The notes under the pieces were generated by a model. The model searched no databases. It saw only the letters and a program-made list of their open reading frames with translations, and was not told where the DNA came from. Positions 1-13,575 of a stretch of DNA of 64,000 nt are shown in pieces; the first letter of the stretch is position 1, and each line of letters opens with the position of its first letter. The DNA lies in NCBI GenBank assembly GCA_946807835.1, contig OX327709.1, forward strand, positions 22,879,501-22,943,500. The letters run 5' to 3'. Both the position numbers and the translations under genes were made by a program. This stretch comes from Ailanthus altissimus (Eukaryota; Streptophyta; Magnoliopsida; Sapindales; Simaroubaceae).

Positions 1-465
1 GAAAATCGTTTCTCTTCATTATTCATCATCTCCCTTAAGTAATTAACCCACTACATCAATACTAGTTATTATTTAACTGATCAAAAGTTGATCAGTGGTA
101 AACATATAGCATAAGTTTAAGGAGTTAAATTAAAATCTACTGGATCAAGCTGTTGTTCCAGCTAGTCAAGTCCACCATGTTGACTATTATAACTGTCATC
201 GAGTTTCACTTCAAACAAGTTCTGATTTTGAAGAGTTTAAAAGAAACCAGTGGTGAATTTCTCAATCTCTTTACATTAATTTGATTAATATAATTTTTTT
301 TGTTCATTATGTTTTATGATTTCTGCTGTGCCACTCTGATGCTAATATATGTATATGATGCATATATGTATAATTTAATATATATGAGATATATATTTGG
401 TATAATGAACACTTGGCATATGTATACACTGTAAAACTGTAGATCCGAATCACACACCCCTATAA
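1..465 (+). mobile_element. LTR fragment M: 3' part of an F-family LTR, cut by the window edge
   Basis: The block matches, degenerately but in order, the last ~300 bp of the LTRs of element F (53,410-53,700). Shared landmarks include the 'ctggatcaagctg' block, the 'tttctcaatctc' block, and the 'ttctgctgtgccac' / 'atgtatatgatgcatatatgta' stretch that corresponds to F's 'ttccgctgtgcacatgtatg'. The 5' end lies outside the window and the 3' terminus is too decayed to place exactly. It lies beside the C-terminal LINE segment. Confidence 0.6.
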
Positions 466-469
466 TAAG

Positions 470-1374
470 CGGTTTTAATTAGAAGAGGACAAGAGAATCT
501 ACCAAAAAATTACCTTAACTTGTTCTTAAAGACTCGCCAACAAGTAGCCTAACCTGAATGTCTTTTTGAAAGTCCATTTATGTTGATTTTAGCCCAACTT
601 AGAGGAGGAAGATTCCAAAAAAGAACTGTAATTCTTGGAGCACGCCTTAGATTATGAGCAATTTTAAAATGAGTTATATAGGATGGACTTCACCATAGAA
701 TACAAAATCTGGATAGAACGTCGCAAAGTAATATATTAGCAAGGCAATCTGCCTTGATTCCATATAAACTTAATCCTTTCTTATCAAACCTTAGACGATT
801 TTGACATTGCCAAATCAAATAAATCAAATATGTAATAAATAATCGCCAAATATTTACGAGTTGTGGATTGAAAGTTTGACAAAATCGCTTTTTGAAAATT
901 CATTACGGAGGAAACTGAGGGAATGTTCTAACCAAAAAGTTGCACAAATGAACTCTAAATATTCAAAGTCAGTGGGTAAGAGATAAATAAATGGACCATT
1001 GATTATCCTCATTAAGATAAAATGAACATATTGTAATAATACAAATTCCACAGGGCCATAAAATTACATTTATTAGTAGAGTTTATATAAATTTATCTAA
1101 CTTACTAATAATCAACAGTATAATGTCTTTAACTATGTCATGCATACTAAAAAATTGAGTAAAATTTTAGAATCTTCCATCAGCCCTCATCAATCACATC
1201 TTTCATATACATTTTAAGCTTAAAGGTCTATGACTTTTGCAGGAAAGACTAGGTTCATCCAACCATAAATCATACCAAAAATTGATTGAACCATCACCAA
1301 TAATCTACTTTGTCCTTTATGAAAATAAGAAAAAACATATCTAAATCAATTCTAAAGAAAATAATGAAGATAAT
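470..1374 (-). pseudogene. LINE (L1-type) C-terminal segment, decayed
   Basis: On the minus strand, about 1,310-1,230 reads WIIGDGSINFWYDLWLDEPS. This is the block after the reverse transcriptase domain of plant L1-type LINEs (W-I-G-G-INFW-D-WL). Lower coordinates give a 65-residue open stretch at 1,051-854 and a PPLSWAKIN block near 600, which resembles the start of the RNase H-like C-terminal domain. It is the continuation of the LINE found at 8,239-11,400, whose RT ends at about 8,240 with NKAYLFKSLSNIH. LTR insertions now lie between the two parts. Stops and frameshifts are present, so this is not functional. Confidence 0.7.
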
Positions 1375-1718
1375 TGTTGCTTATGTTAAATAGTGTGCTA
1401 TACTAAGTGGGTACATATGAATATATAATCATTTGAATTAAACAAAATACATATCATACATACAATGCATAGCAGAATGAAAATCTAATTTCTTATTCAA
1501 CAAACATATACTTAATGTAAATCAATTACATTAAGAGTCTTAAAAACTCACCTTTAAAGACTTTCTATGGAGAATTCAATTTTGGAGCTCACACAGAAGT
1601 GAACTCAGTTTCAGAATGTATGTCATTAATATAATGTGCTTGCAGGATTGCAGGAGCTAGAATGACAACATTATTTTTAATTTTCAGCATGATTCGAACC
1701 CAGTTCAACTCTTGAACT

Positions 1719-1723
1719 TTTTC
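1719..1723. repeat. Target-site duplication of solo LTR A (left copy, ttttc)
   Basis: TTTTC here is repeated exactly at 4,435-4,439, directly outside the TG...CA ends of LTR A. This shows the insertion is bounded and complete as a solo LTR. Confidence 0.85.
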
Positions 1724-4434
1724 TGTCATGCCCCAGACTCAAAAGATCTGACACACGACATCACTTACATTCATTCAATAATATTTAAACATTCATTTTA
1801 ATTTCTTTCAAAACTATAGCAATTGAATTATGACGGGGACAATTAGTAAACCGGAGATACGCAGAGTTTTCTCAGAGATTAACACTCTACTACGTCACCA
1901 GTAGCGACTTTGTTACCAGAAGCCCAGAATATATTCATTACAAATTCTTACTTAAAATCAATCCATTACCACACTTGGTGAAACTTAAACTAAATCCAAC
2001 CACACACAATAAAATAATACATAAGTATTTATTCAATAGGGACAAATCAAATATCTTATCCCACGTGTCCCCAAATAAAACACTTAGCAACCTAACAACT
2101 TAGGGAACCCAAGGAACAGCAGAAGCCTTGCCAAATCAACTAAGCACACATGTACCTTATTTACCTAAAATCACCATAAACTATAATGAGTATAAAACTC
2201 AGTAAGCATACTAGTTTTTCATATATCAAAATACAAATACATATATGTACACAATGCATATGTATGATATGCTGTGATAAATCAAAATCATAATCTTATC
2301 AAATCACCTGTCAGGTAAACGCTTACACATTCTTTCAAAATATATTACAGGAATACCATCACTCAACTACTACTTAGTAGGACTTACACATCACATATCA
2401 CATAATGAGCCAAATGTCACTCGTAGGTGACATACCGTATGAGAGGAATAGTACAAGTGAGGTTTAAATTACACATATTTAATGCTCAAGCCCGAAGGTA
2501 AGAGCCAAACCCTCACCCTGATTATCGGTGAGTCATCTCACATGCACCAATACGCCACCACATGAATGTGATGACTCAATCTTCCTTTAGGTACCAATAG
2601 GATCCTCCCTACATACGAAACACATAACATATACCAATCCCGAAGAAAATGCCACACATAAAGGCTCCACAAATCACATAAGATGCCTACTATGTCAATA
2701 ATGAGTTCAAGCATCCTCAAAACACAAAATGTTTGTCATGGACATATTACACTTCAAAGCTTTCTTTATTAAACACATTTCATTTTGAAAGCTCACTTTC
2801 AAAAACACATGTATGTCCATGCTCAATGCCAATGCTTACATTCATAAACATATGTCTTTCATATTTTATATCAAATACACTTCGGCATAACATAAAGGTA
2901 TTTCTAAGCACATTTACAAAATCATACATAGACAATTACTATGCTTATTATGATTTCAGTAAAAAGTCTAGTATACTTACCTTTTAGTACTTTCAGCTAC
3001 AAGGCTTAAATCTTTTTAACCTATCAATGGAGATTAATCCTTTTATAAGCTTCACAGTTCACACAAAATACTTTAAATAGCTTACAAAATTATACACAAT
3101 GCATTTATCACATCAAATTGGTCTAAATACTTAGTTTCTCAAAACCTGTCATTCTGACTACTTACACTTAACAAAAATTTTTAATATATCAAATGATGTC
3201 CAATTACTCCAAAATAAGAATATATAATTTTTGACTCATATACCCTTCTTATATATGAATATTATATCAAAATTTCTACACAATCTATTCTATATACACC
3301 ATCAAATCCAAACTACTAACCTGATAGGATCAAGATACTTACTGAACAACATTCAATCTCCCAATTTTATAAAATCATATACTAACTAAAAAATTATAAA
3401 AATATCACATAATTACTCTTAACACATATATCAATCCATGATAAATATGTCACTTCAAAATCACTGCCAAAAGTATTTTAAAACTATTTTATTTCATAAC
3501 CTTAAAAATCTGTTAATCAAATACTACAATGAGCTAATACAATTTAAAAAATTATAACAATTTAACCACATTGATCTAAATTCTCAATTCTGAGTATATC
3601 ATATTAGACATATAAACTTATGATATTCCACAAATTTATAATATTTGAAGATCATTCAGCAGGCCAAACATTGTTTTCCACTGTATTATACTGTTCACAC
3701 AGGAAATTTCTAGAATTTTAGGATCATTTTGGTAAATTCACTAAAAATTCAATTTTTGGAATTTTTAATTGATTTAAAGTCTCAGATGATCCTAAATATG
3801 TCTAATTTCATATATCAAAAATTAAAAACCAGAATCAAATCACAACAATTTATAAAATTCCTGGATCAAGAGATTATCAAACAGAAATTCTACAATCCAT
3901 CATGATTTATCAAGCTATCTTATAGATCATCATCAATTCTCAAAATATCATACGAAATACACATCAAATCTTCAATTATACATATTTCCAAAAATCAAAA
4001 CTTAAAGAAATTAATTTAATTAACACCAATAAATTGGGAAATAGTTGTGATATACCTTTTAAAATCCAAAATTCTAATTTCTTCTTTTTTTTTTCTTCTT
4101 CTTCTCTTTCTCTCCCCTCTATTTCTCTCTCTCTAAAAGAGGTAGCTCGACCAAAATGAGAGAATTAGGGTTTCAAAAGTGTATTGTTATACTAAGAGGC
4201 TAATTTTTTATATTTATAAATTTACCCTCAAAACTTTCAAAGTATTATAATTTGGTCCCTAAAATAAATCTAAAGTCTTGCAAACAAACCCAATGCTAAT
4301 AGTATATCCTTAACCTATAAAAATACTACTAATAACAATATATAAATCAAGGATCACCCACATACAAATAATATATATATATTTATATATATATAAATAC
4401 ATATTCTTACCGGTTGTGGATACTGGTTACTACA
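1724..4434 (-). mobile_element. Solo LTR A, ~2.7 kb (same family as B)
   Basis: On the plus strand it begins TGTCATGCCCCAGACTC and ends GGATACTGGTTACTACA, flanked by the perfect TSD ttttc. It is the reverse-oriented relative of LTR B (46,365-49,114) over its full length. By the B-derived TATA/leader arrangement, its sense strand is probably minus: CT-rich and AG-rich leader blocks lie at about 4,080-4,180. No internal element sequence remains, so one LTR survived after LTR-LTR recombination. Such long LTRs with a terminal GGGCGTGACA are common in plant Gypsy elements, but LTR sequence alone does not fix the lineage. Confidence 0.85.
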
Positions 4435-5914
4435 TTTTCACTCTCAAAATGGCCAAAATTGGCTTTAGGAACTAAAATGAAACTATTGCAAAGTATTTCC
4501 ACTCTTTGAGAAATTACAAAAATACAAAAAATGAAAACCATTTCATTTGTTAAATTCTTTGCTTTTGCAAGGACACTTGTCGTGCATGCGTCTCATGCAT
4601 ATGGCCATATAGCCACTTGTCAAGCTTTTTATTAGTTAACTATTTTAACTAATAAAATATAGGTTTAATATTTAAACTTTGACAAGTGTGCTTCCTGAGA
4701 GATCTTGAAATAAATTTTACTTTTTAAAATTTTTTTAGATCGAACTATTTAACCCAATTCGCTACCCTAGTGCTCAATGAGTACATTTTATATTGCAAGA
4801 TTCTCTAGGTTCACAACCCATTATCTTACGGAACTCTTTCATAAGTCCATAAATGATACCCCATATATACGTTAGGAAAATTACAGAACGATGCGTCAAA
4901 CCATACAAGTTGAGGTTAACTATATACGTAAAATTCTTCTGTCACCTATATTTTGGAAGAGTAGATATATAGATCATTACCGTTAAATCTCTACATGCTC
5001 GATTATGAACTTATCTCCAGATTTATATTTTTGTAAATAATATCTACAAACTCTTTTTGCGATATTGTTTAACCCTATAGAAAACTCTTTTTTATGGTTT
5101 ATGCTTATGACTACAAGACTTCTTAAAATAAAATTTTAGAGTATCAGGATATATAACTCACCCATATGAGCTAACGGATCTCATCTTTACACATACCAGA
5201 CTTAATGGGCATCAAACTATAACTAACGACACCTAAAGGTCAGATCATAAAAGGTTTCTGACATACGTGGAATCAAAACATAGTAGTTTACTCACAAGCC
5301 TACAATGGCGCTCAGGTTAAAGGTCACGAATACTACTCAACTCGAGAAGACCCTTCATTGATGACTTTATGAAATGTCTATTAGAGGTCCTCGTGAGTCT
5401 GTTCAATACTCAGTCCTCACTGAATACCTATACATATACGAGCTTCCATTAAGCCCACGGTCTGCTAAGATTAACTGTTTGGATAATCTAAATATAGACA
5501 TACACTGATCTGAAAGGTATACCAATCGACTCATATCGGCAACCATGGATCAGGAACAATGTTTTTGAGAACATACTGCATATTGACATTTCTTAGCACT
5601 ATTTGTAACTCTTTGAAACTATGTCATTATTAATATATTCACAGGTCTTTGTCTTATTTCAGATAAGGTTTTAACTCTTAAAATACTATTTTTCGCATTG
5701 ACCTAAACTCTTTTAGATCAGATCTAAACTTCTTTAGATCTATAATATTTGAAAAATAACAAGCTTAGTACCATATAAATAAAATATTAATAATTTATTG
5801 AAATATTCATTGCATAAATATTATACAAAATAGAATCGCATAGAAGCACCGTCTCTAACAGCTTGTAACTCTAAAATTATAATGCTTTCTTAGAAAACCT
5901 GAACAAATTGTATT

Positions 5915-8238
5915 TGTTAAGTTGAGTGTATGATATATAAGTATACATGTAATTTTAAAATTCTACCGCACGCAACAAAAGCATGTTAACAATATACACT
6001 AAATTTAACAAATTAAATACATATATCACATATATGCATAAGTATAACTATTATACAAAATTTACATGATGAACAATTATACTAAAACAAAATGTAAAAA
6101 ACACTTACATAATGAAGGTAACTTTACAAAATCTTCAAGTCCTCGAACTATTCAATTGAAGAGCTCACCTTGAAGTGTATTCTTAAACAATTCTAGTCCA
6201 TAACAGGTTGGTGGGATTATAGAGTTAGAATGATAGCTTTGATTAATTTGCAGTAACATATATTCAAACTTTTTGAATACAAATATTTATTTTCATGAAA
6301 AGATAGGAAGTTATAGTTTTTCTTTTGTTGTATTAACACATTAAAAAATAGGACCAAAATATTATTTCCTTTATCCTTGCATCACATGGCCAAATGGGTG
6401 CATCTAGCCTTAAAAATGAATCATATTCATGTTTGTTAATTCATTCAACCATGTTGGCCAAATATTGCCATTTAGTAGAGTAAAGAAATAATAGCATTAT
6501 TTGTTTTGAAGTTGTAGACACATTGATTGCCAACCACTTTCAAGTGCTCCACTTCCTTATTTTAATTAAAATCATAATGCTTTCTTCATTAGAATGAGAT
6601 GACCGGCCACACACATTTCATAATTAAAAATGATAACATTTTATTTTATTATTTTATTATGCTAGTGCTTATTAACGTCATTTTCCATTTAATGCATGGT
6701 TCACCTTTTGCATATATTATTTGAAACATAAATGGTCCACTACCATTTAATATGTTTTAACTTTTACCTTATAAATTTAATTAAATTAATTATTCAAAAC
6801 ACTTTTGAATAAATAATTTACTATACTAGTTTTTACTAGTAAGGTTAAATGGTAAATTCAAGGTAAAACAATCCATGGACCAAATTGTGCCACTTGTCAA
6901 CATCCTATTGATTAACAACTATTATTAATTAATTTAGTGATGTACTTAACAATTAAGCCTTGACAAATGCACATCCTGAGGAATCCCGAAATAATTATTC
7001 TATTTTGCTGGAATTTACTAGATTTAATTATTCAATCCAGTCAGCTACCCTAGTGCGCAACGAGTACACTTCATATTGTGAGACTCTCTAGGTCTACGCC
7101 CGGTTTGTCATATGAAGCTCCTTCATATATCCATGAATGATACCCTATACACATGTTACGGATATTACAAAGCCATACATTAGACCATGCAAGTTGAGGT
7201 TATAACATATTTGTATAGTTCTTCCATTATTTATATCATGAAAGAGTAGAGATATAGATCATCACCGTCAAATCTCTATTTTCTTAACCATGAACTTATC
7301 TCTAGATTTATATTTTCATAAACAATATCACAAAAGTGTTTGTGGAATATATTTTTTGAGGTTTATGCTCGTGGCCACAAGATTTTTTGAAATACAATCT
7401 CGGAGCATTATGATATAAAACTCACTCATATGAGCTGACGGATCCCATATATATGCATACCAGACTTCATGAGCATCGAACCATACTTAACGACACCCAG
7501 CGGTCAAACCATGAGAGGTTTCTAACATGTGTGGAACCAAATTATAGTGGATCACTCACAAGCTTACCGTGGCGCTCAGGCAAAGGACCACAAATACTAC
7601 TCAACTTGGAAGACCTTTCATTGACGACTTTATAAGATATCTATTAGAGATCCTCGTGAATTTGTTTAGTATCCAATCCTTATTGTATACCTATATCTCT
7701 ATATGAACTTCCACTAAGCTCATAGTTTGCTAAGACTAACTATCTGGACCATTCATATATAGACATACACTAATCTATATTAATGAGTTCTACCGATAGA
7801 CCCGCATTGATGAAATTAAATTAGGAACATAGTGTTTGAGAACATACTTGTATAATGATATTTTCTAGCACCATCTACAACTCTTTACAGCTATGTCATC
7901 ACTAATATATTATCATGTCTTTGTTCCATTTCAGACAAGGCTCTAACTCCTTAGATTTCATCAACTCTTACAACTTGCTAAATCTTAGCACCACTAACTC
8001 TTAGCGTTACCAACTCTTAGCACTTATAACTATCAGCGTTACCAACTCTTAGCACTGATCTGAACTCTTTTAAACCAGATCTAAACTCCTTCAGATTATA
8101 CACTGTCTGAAATATAACAAGCATCTTATAATTTAATAATTAATAATATTAACAATTTAATTAGAAATGATAATTGTATAAATACTATAATTAACTATTT
8201 AAACATAGTGAGATGACACGTAAGCACAAATCCCAGTA
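5915..8238 (-). mobile_element. LTR I (F/C/E-family long LTR)
   Basis: In plus orientation it starts TGTTAAGTTGAGTG and ends ...CGTAAGCACAAATCCCAGTA. It is collinear with LTR C, for example 'gatgacacgtaagcacaaat' at the end, the 'ctaactcttagcgttacc' tandem region at 7,980-8,055 and the core at 7,440-7,600. The terminal CCCAACA of the family has decayed to CCCAGTA. No exact TSD was found. It adjoins the broken end of the LINE at 8,239. Confidence 0.65.
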
Positions 8239-11200
8239 ATATACACCTAGTGAATATTCGAAAGTGACTTAAAAAGATAAGCCTTATTTAGTAAATCCAG
8301 TCTACGAAGACCTACCTCACTTACTTCCTTGGCATGCTAAGTTGATTCTATGATATTAAAACCATCTTACAAGAGCAGTGATCACCTGAAATAATAAAGT
8401 TGCGAGCCTAAGTATGCAAACGCTTTAAAAGAGTAATCTACCAAAGGTACACCTTAAAGTTATAAAGTAGAATGGTTTGCAAATTTGTCTGAACCAACTT
8501 TATTATTTCATCCACAGAAAGAATCTTGCCTTTCAACTACTGAACTGAGCACACGTCTTATCTGCCAAAAACTATAAATGTTGGTTAGATGGACAACCTC
8601 AGAAAATAGAAACTTCTAAATAAATAAAATGAAGATTACCTTAAGAAACCCCCAACTAATTCAAAATATCCTTACTACGATAAGCAAAAAATTACCAATA
8701 AATAATTGGCTCTTCTCTTTATTAATAACTTGGCTTGAGGCTAAACTATATTGCTCAATAAACTCTATGAGAGAATATATTGACTTGCGATCTCCTCTAT
8801 AAAAAAAGAAAAAAATCACCAGTATAAAAAATATAAGAATGAGCTATACAACCTTTTAGAATTGAAATAGGAGCTATCTTCATAGTATCCATCAATCTCT
8901 GAATACCTCTAGAGAGAGTATCCTTAGAAGGCAAAATAACAAAGGAAACAAAGAATCTCCCTGACGAACAACTCCACCACAACTAAAAAAACCCTTCGCA
9001 GAGTTGTTAACCATAATAAATAGTCGAGCAAAATGATGAATAATGCAAACCTAATCAATAAATTGTCTATTAAAGCCAAATCTTGTAAGCACATGAAGAA
9101 GGAAGCACTAGTTAATAGTATTAAACATTTAGCAATGTCTAGGTTAATACCAATGTTATCCCTAGTCACTTTTCTATCCAGTAAATTAATACCCTCTGAT
9201 ATCATAGAAATACAACCATGAATTTGACATTCATGAATTAAAGCCATTTGATTTTCCGAGACCAACTTAAGCATTAGAACCGCTAATATATCAACAATGA
9301 TCTTGTTAATAATTTTGAGGAAACCATTTTCCAAAGTTATTGGCCTAAATTGATTAACCGTAATAGCATCAACCACATTCGGAACTAAAACTATAAAGCT
9401 TGAATTTTTATTGGGAAGCAACAAACTCTTGACTATGAAATTGTTGAATATCTAGCACAATATCTATTTTAACTATCTCATAACATTGTTGATAGAACAA
9501 ACTAGAAAATCTATTAGGTCCTAGAGGGCTAGAAAGGTCTAGAGAAAACATACTCAACCGCATCTCCTCATCCGAAGGAACACTAGATAAAGTTTCATTA
9601 TCCAAATTTGAAACTAAAGAAGGAATGTGATCACAAAAATGAGAGATCTGATCAGCATCCATGTCAAGTTTCACATAAAGATCTCGAAAGTACTCAATAA
9701 TATGGTCCTTGATATTCTACATGTCATTATACTATTCACCATTAATCATAAGTCCCTTGACGCAAGACTTGGCAGAACAAGACTTGACATAAGAGTACAA
9801 AAAAAATTAATGCATTTATTTCCCTCTTTAAGCCATTTGATTTTAACATGTTCTCGCAGATATTCAGCTTGCATCTACGATGCATGAAAGACTTTTAGTA
9901 TTGATTTTTCCTATACCTCTAGAAAATCATCCGAGGCCTCACTAATCTTGATGTCACCTTGAATAGTAGTAAGAGCATTCCGAGTTTTATTTAAACGATC
10001 ATAAACGTTACCAAAAATATCCCGATTTTAGATACATATTGTTTCAGCACCCTTAATTTTTTAAAAACCATAAACATTGGACACCTATGATAAGGAGCCA
10101 AGTTTCAAACTTTAGCCACCATATCTTTAAAACCCGAGTATATAGTCCATATGGATTAAAAATGAAAAAGTCTAGAGCATAATTTGTTTTTAGACCCAAA
10201 ATATATCATCAAAGGAGAATGATTAAAGATCGTACGAGGAAGCACAACAGTCCAAAAGAGACACCAAATGTCTTACCATGCCAAATTATATAAGGCCATA
10301 TCAAATTTATGCTCAATATAACCACTGCAGATTATGGTTCTTGCTGAAGAAAAAAAGTATAAATTTTCAAAAGCTCATAAGAATCAATAAAAATTTGAAA
10401 ATCCAAACACAAAAACAGTCTTAGAAATCCCCTCATTTTAATTTATGGAAACCACAAATTACATTAAAGTCTCCAACCATAAGCCAAGAAGACTATCAAA
10501 AAACCAAGCACATATCAAACCAAAGCTTCTAACAATGAACATATTGTTAGGCTATATAAACAAAAGACAATTGACAACAATGAGAGTCACTAAAGGTTCT
10601 GATTGTAATTTGATGAGAGGTACTAGCAATGATATCCACCATAGCCACCATTTTACTTTTAAAAACCTATATCTTAATGAGATAGTTCCTTGTTTGGCCT
10701 GAAAAAGAGAGACCCAAGGATAACAAGGAAAAGTCAATAATGGAATCAAAGGCATTCATAGGCTTATTGATAGCAACAAGCAAAGGTATATGTTAAAAAC
10801 ATAGGTTGGACAATTCATTTCAAGATTAGGAATTGGCCACCCCTTAATATTCTAGTATAGAATCTTTATCAAATTTAAGTTAAATATAGATTTTATAACT
10901 TATAAATCACTTCAATCTCCTTTTTCTTAGCCCACACCTTTTTTTTATACTTGGACATGATAATTACAAAACCATCATCCACTGGCGGTTTAGTTAAAAT
11001 ACTAACATCCTTTTGAAGCTCTTTATCAAGTAAACCAACATCATTTTTTGTATTTTTTTGAATAGCTTTTATAGTGCCATTTTCTCCACCCCGTGACTAA
11101 TTAAGATCCTTATTTCATTCCATAATTATAACCTTAGATCCATGATGCAGTTTCTGTTCCTTGGCATCCAAGCAAACATTAACTTATATATTTTGCATGT

Positions 11201-11400
11201 CCACAATAACATTATCTTCTAGTGTAGTCACTACAATGCCCCTGTCCTTACACCTCAATAAGTGATCCTTACTACAATCTCTAAATACAATCCTTAATTG
11301 AATCAGTTGTCATAGGTTAGCATAAACCAAAACATCCATGTGAGCACTCATGAAAATCAGGATGACACAGAGCCATAAAAATTTCATATCGCTAACAAAT
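8239..11400 (-). pseudogene. LINE (L1-type) non-LTR retrotransposon, endonuclease and reverse transcriptase segment, decayed
   Basis: Order on the minus strand: a lysine-rich ORF1-like tail (11,330-10,870); an endonuclease block with WLMVGDFNVICG at about 10,495-10,450 (the GDFN signature of the APE-type endonuclease); the RT entry segment at 9,674-9,408 (SVPSDEEMRLSMFSLDLSSPLGPNRFSSLFYQQC pattern, given here in part); the RT block at 9,424-8,924 with NQFRPITLENGFLKIINKI and the NIGINLDIAKC block; then QYSLASSQVINKEKS near 8,740 and the NKAYLFKSL block at 8,270. The frame is broken by many stops and frameshifts. Its C-terminal part continues at 1,374-470. The 5' end near 11.4 kb is a guess. 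Confidence 0.8.
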
Positions 11401-11608
11401 AAGGTAAAAGAGAATTTAACGCGAATATTTAACTCTTTATTTTACACTTAAGGAATGGAGATTCGTACAAACTTTTATTTTACCTAGTTTCTATAAAATA
11501 TGGTTATTTAGTCAATGACTAGTTCATTACTTGGAAAAGCACCGATTCATATGTACTAACTTCTGCTTTTGAAATTTGGAGTTAATTCATTTGTCTATTT
11601 TAAAATAT

Positions 11609-12236
11609 GTGGGGGATTGTTAAAAATTTAAAGAAAATTTTAAAGTAAACAAAAATAAAGGCAAGTAAAAAACATAACAAAGGCCGAAGAAGGGAGTAAA
11701 AATTGATGTTGGCATCATGGCCTGAGTCAATTCAGGCCATAACGCCATCATTGGCAGTAGCAGGCACTGTGGTGCTGGCAGTAGCAAGCACTGTTGTGCG
11801 GGCAGAAGCTGGGGCCAGCGCTGCGACATGGTTAGTCCAAGCCGCAGTGCCAATAGCTGGATATGTCACTTCAAAATAACCACCACGAGCAACTAATTTT
11901 GTGGCTTTTGGGAAAAGGTTACGTGGTTATACAAACAACAACCTTTATATTATAAATTTGTGGCTTGTCAGATGTAAATTGATACTTTTTGACATTAATT
12001 TTTTTATTATTGTACTGTCTTGACCAACACTTTAAATTTAAAAGTAGTTATTTGTTGTGCGAGAAAATTACATTTGCATTCTTACAACTTTTATTTTTGT
12101 CATTAAATTTTGGAGACTATACTGTCATACAACTCATTTATACTATAATAATGCTCTTGTGAGAGCAAAAATAGTCTTAAGAACAATACCTAATAAACTT
12201 TGATATATTTCAAACTCGAAATCCATTTTTCCAACA
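11609..12236 (+). mobile_element. Polypurine tract plus 3' LTR of a truncated LTR retrotransposon
   Basis: GTGGGGGAT (11,609-11,617) is a typical polypurine tract and abuts an LTR-like start TGTTAAAAATTTAAAG at 11,618. A matching end, CCATTTTTCCAACA, lies at 12,236, giving an LTR of about 619 bp. It includes a GC-richer stretch (11,700-11,880) with two copies of a ~30-bp 'ggcagtagca-gcactgt' unit. The 5' part of the element is gone. The few hundred bases before the tract (11,400-11,608) show no readable protein. Confidence 0.5.
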
Positions 12237-12239
12237 ATT

Positions 12240-12796
12240 AAAAGTTTTCACACAGCTAACAGTGTCAAGACTCCCAGTAATTGACAAATCTTCAAAGTAC
12301 TAGACCGCTTCCAAAGAACTTCGTCATTAGGTCACCATTCAGATGTAAAAGTTACCATGAAGCGATTTCAAGACTGGAATATCAAGAGCAAAATCGTTAT
12401 ACAAGTACTTCGAGGCAACGGCAGAAGTGTTTTGACTTCTAAGATGGTTACTTATCTTCATCTTGAAGATGAAATTCCTGAATACCTTTGGATTGAGAAT
12501 GAAAAAAAAAAAACTCGGTTCACAAAATTCAGGAATCAAGTTCTGAATATTTCAGTATCTCTATTATCCGACCAATTATCAAAGAGAAGATTGTAAATTG
12601 CAATCAAAAGATACTTCCATATTGATAATAATAAAATGGTGGTCCGGACAGCATCTTCATTCCGGAGGCATGAGAGAATAATGACAAAGAACATCACGAG
12701 TAATCTACTGATGATGTCTTGATGTTTATTTCCAAATTCAAGGCTTTTTAGATTCATAATTATACAATTGGCAGACAATAGACTACAAAGGAACAC
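12240..12796 (-). pseudogene. F-box/LRR pseudogene fragment (N-terminal F-box part)
   Basis: The minus strand reads DIISRLLVMFFVIILSCLRN then EDAVRTTILLLSIWKYLL (12,740-12,600). This is an F-box (D-IS-LP...ILSFL...AV-TSILS-RWKYLW) with eroded positions, followed by an NLLFDNWSD block. After a stop, FLNFVNRVFFF (about 12,535) matches the start of the leucine-rich part. Frameshifts and stops follow, and the fragment ends at the LTR at 12,236. F-box proteins of this class are substrate adaptors of SCF ubiquitin ligases. This copy cannot encode one. Confidence 0.65.
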
Positions 12797-12799
12797 AAC

Positions 12800-13575
12800 T
12801 CATTAGGTCCCTATTCCAAAATTTTCAATATTTTGGAAACCCTTTGAAATTTAATTTGCTAAAGAATCGTAACAACAAATAGTTGGTAGGCACTAAGAAG
12901 GAAAATTTGGAGTCAACTCTAGAGCACTAAAATGAATTCCATACAAGTGACAGCTCAAAGATCATATTCAATAACCCGTACCCTCAAATTCGATTAAAAG
13001 AATCTAGATTTCTCGCGTCTTTTCCACTATTTTCTTACAAATTATTAGAAGAAAAGTGTTGTCGTCTCGGAATATTTAGTAAGCAAAAGGATTCTTCATA
13101 TACACGTAGAATGAAACAAATTTGCATACAGAGTTCTCTTTTGGATTCCTTCAGTTTGAGTTATCATCCCACAATTAATCAGCTATTGGCTATATTATTT
13201 TTGTTCTAACCAAAAACACCCAATCTTGTATATGCAGCAGCAGAAATAAAGGGCACCCGAACTGTAACCTTGACAAATTTAATTCAAAAAACTGTGATTC
13301 TCATGCTGCAAATGATCTGTCACCAACCTGTTACGTATTATAAACTCGAAAATTGACAAACAAGAAATTACCAACTACAACTCAAAACTTCACGAGGAGA
13401 AAGCAAGAAGAAGATAGTCCATTCATAATTCGCATCACAAATAAGTGTATCATCAGGAAAACAAGTTAAGCAATCAGTTTATCATCTTCAACAGAGTTGA
13501 CAGAGTTTCAATTGAGAGCATATGCAATTTTACAATTCATGATACCAACACCACAGAGATCATAAGTGAAAACTC
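12800..13575. other. No gene seen; spacer of the F-box cluster
   Basis: AT-rich DNA between two F-box pieces. The stretch 13,290-13,410 matches 23,390-23,440 plus 24,430-24,500, that is, the flank of the second F-box region with a solo LTR inserted. The F-box genes and their spacers were therefore duplicated together. Confidence 0.5.

Larger units (their letters stand above)
1375..5860 (-). mobile_element. LTR H (F/C/E-family long LTR), interrupted by solo LTR A
   Basis: On the minus strand it starts TGTTAGAGACGGTGCTTC at 5,860, the same style as LTR G (TGTTAGGGTCGGTGCTT). The stretches 1,500-1,723 and 4,440-5,860 follow LTR C (38,557-41,034) in order. These include the 'gagctcac...gaactc' block, the 'ctaccctagtgc' block, the 'gacaccta-aggtcagatcat' core and the terminal palindromes. 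The 1,375 boundary is the least certain, and no convincing TSD was found. Without A it is about 1.77 kb. Confidence 0.55.

Noticed and set aside
1375..8238. H and I as the two LTRs of a single element
   Set aside because: Only 54 bp separate them, no primer-binding site follows either, their ends belong to different subtypes and no TSD matches.
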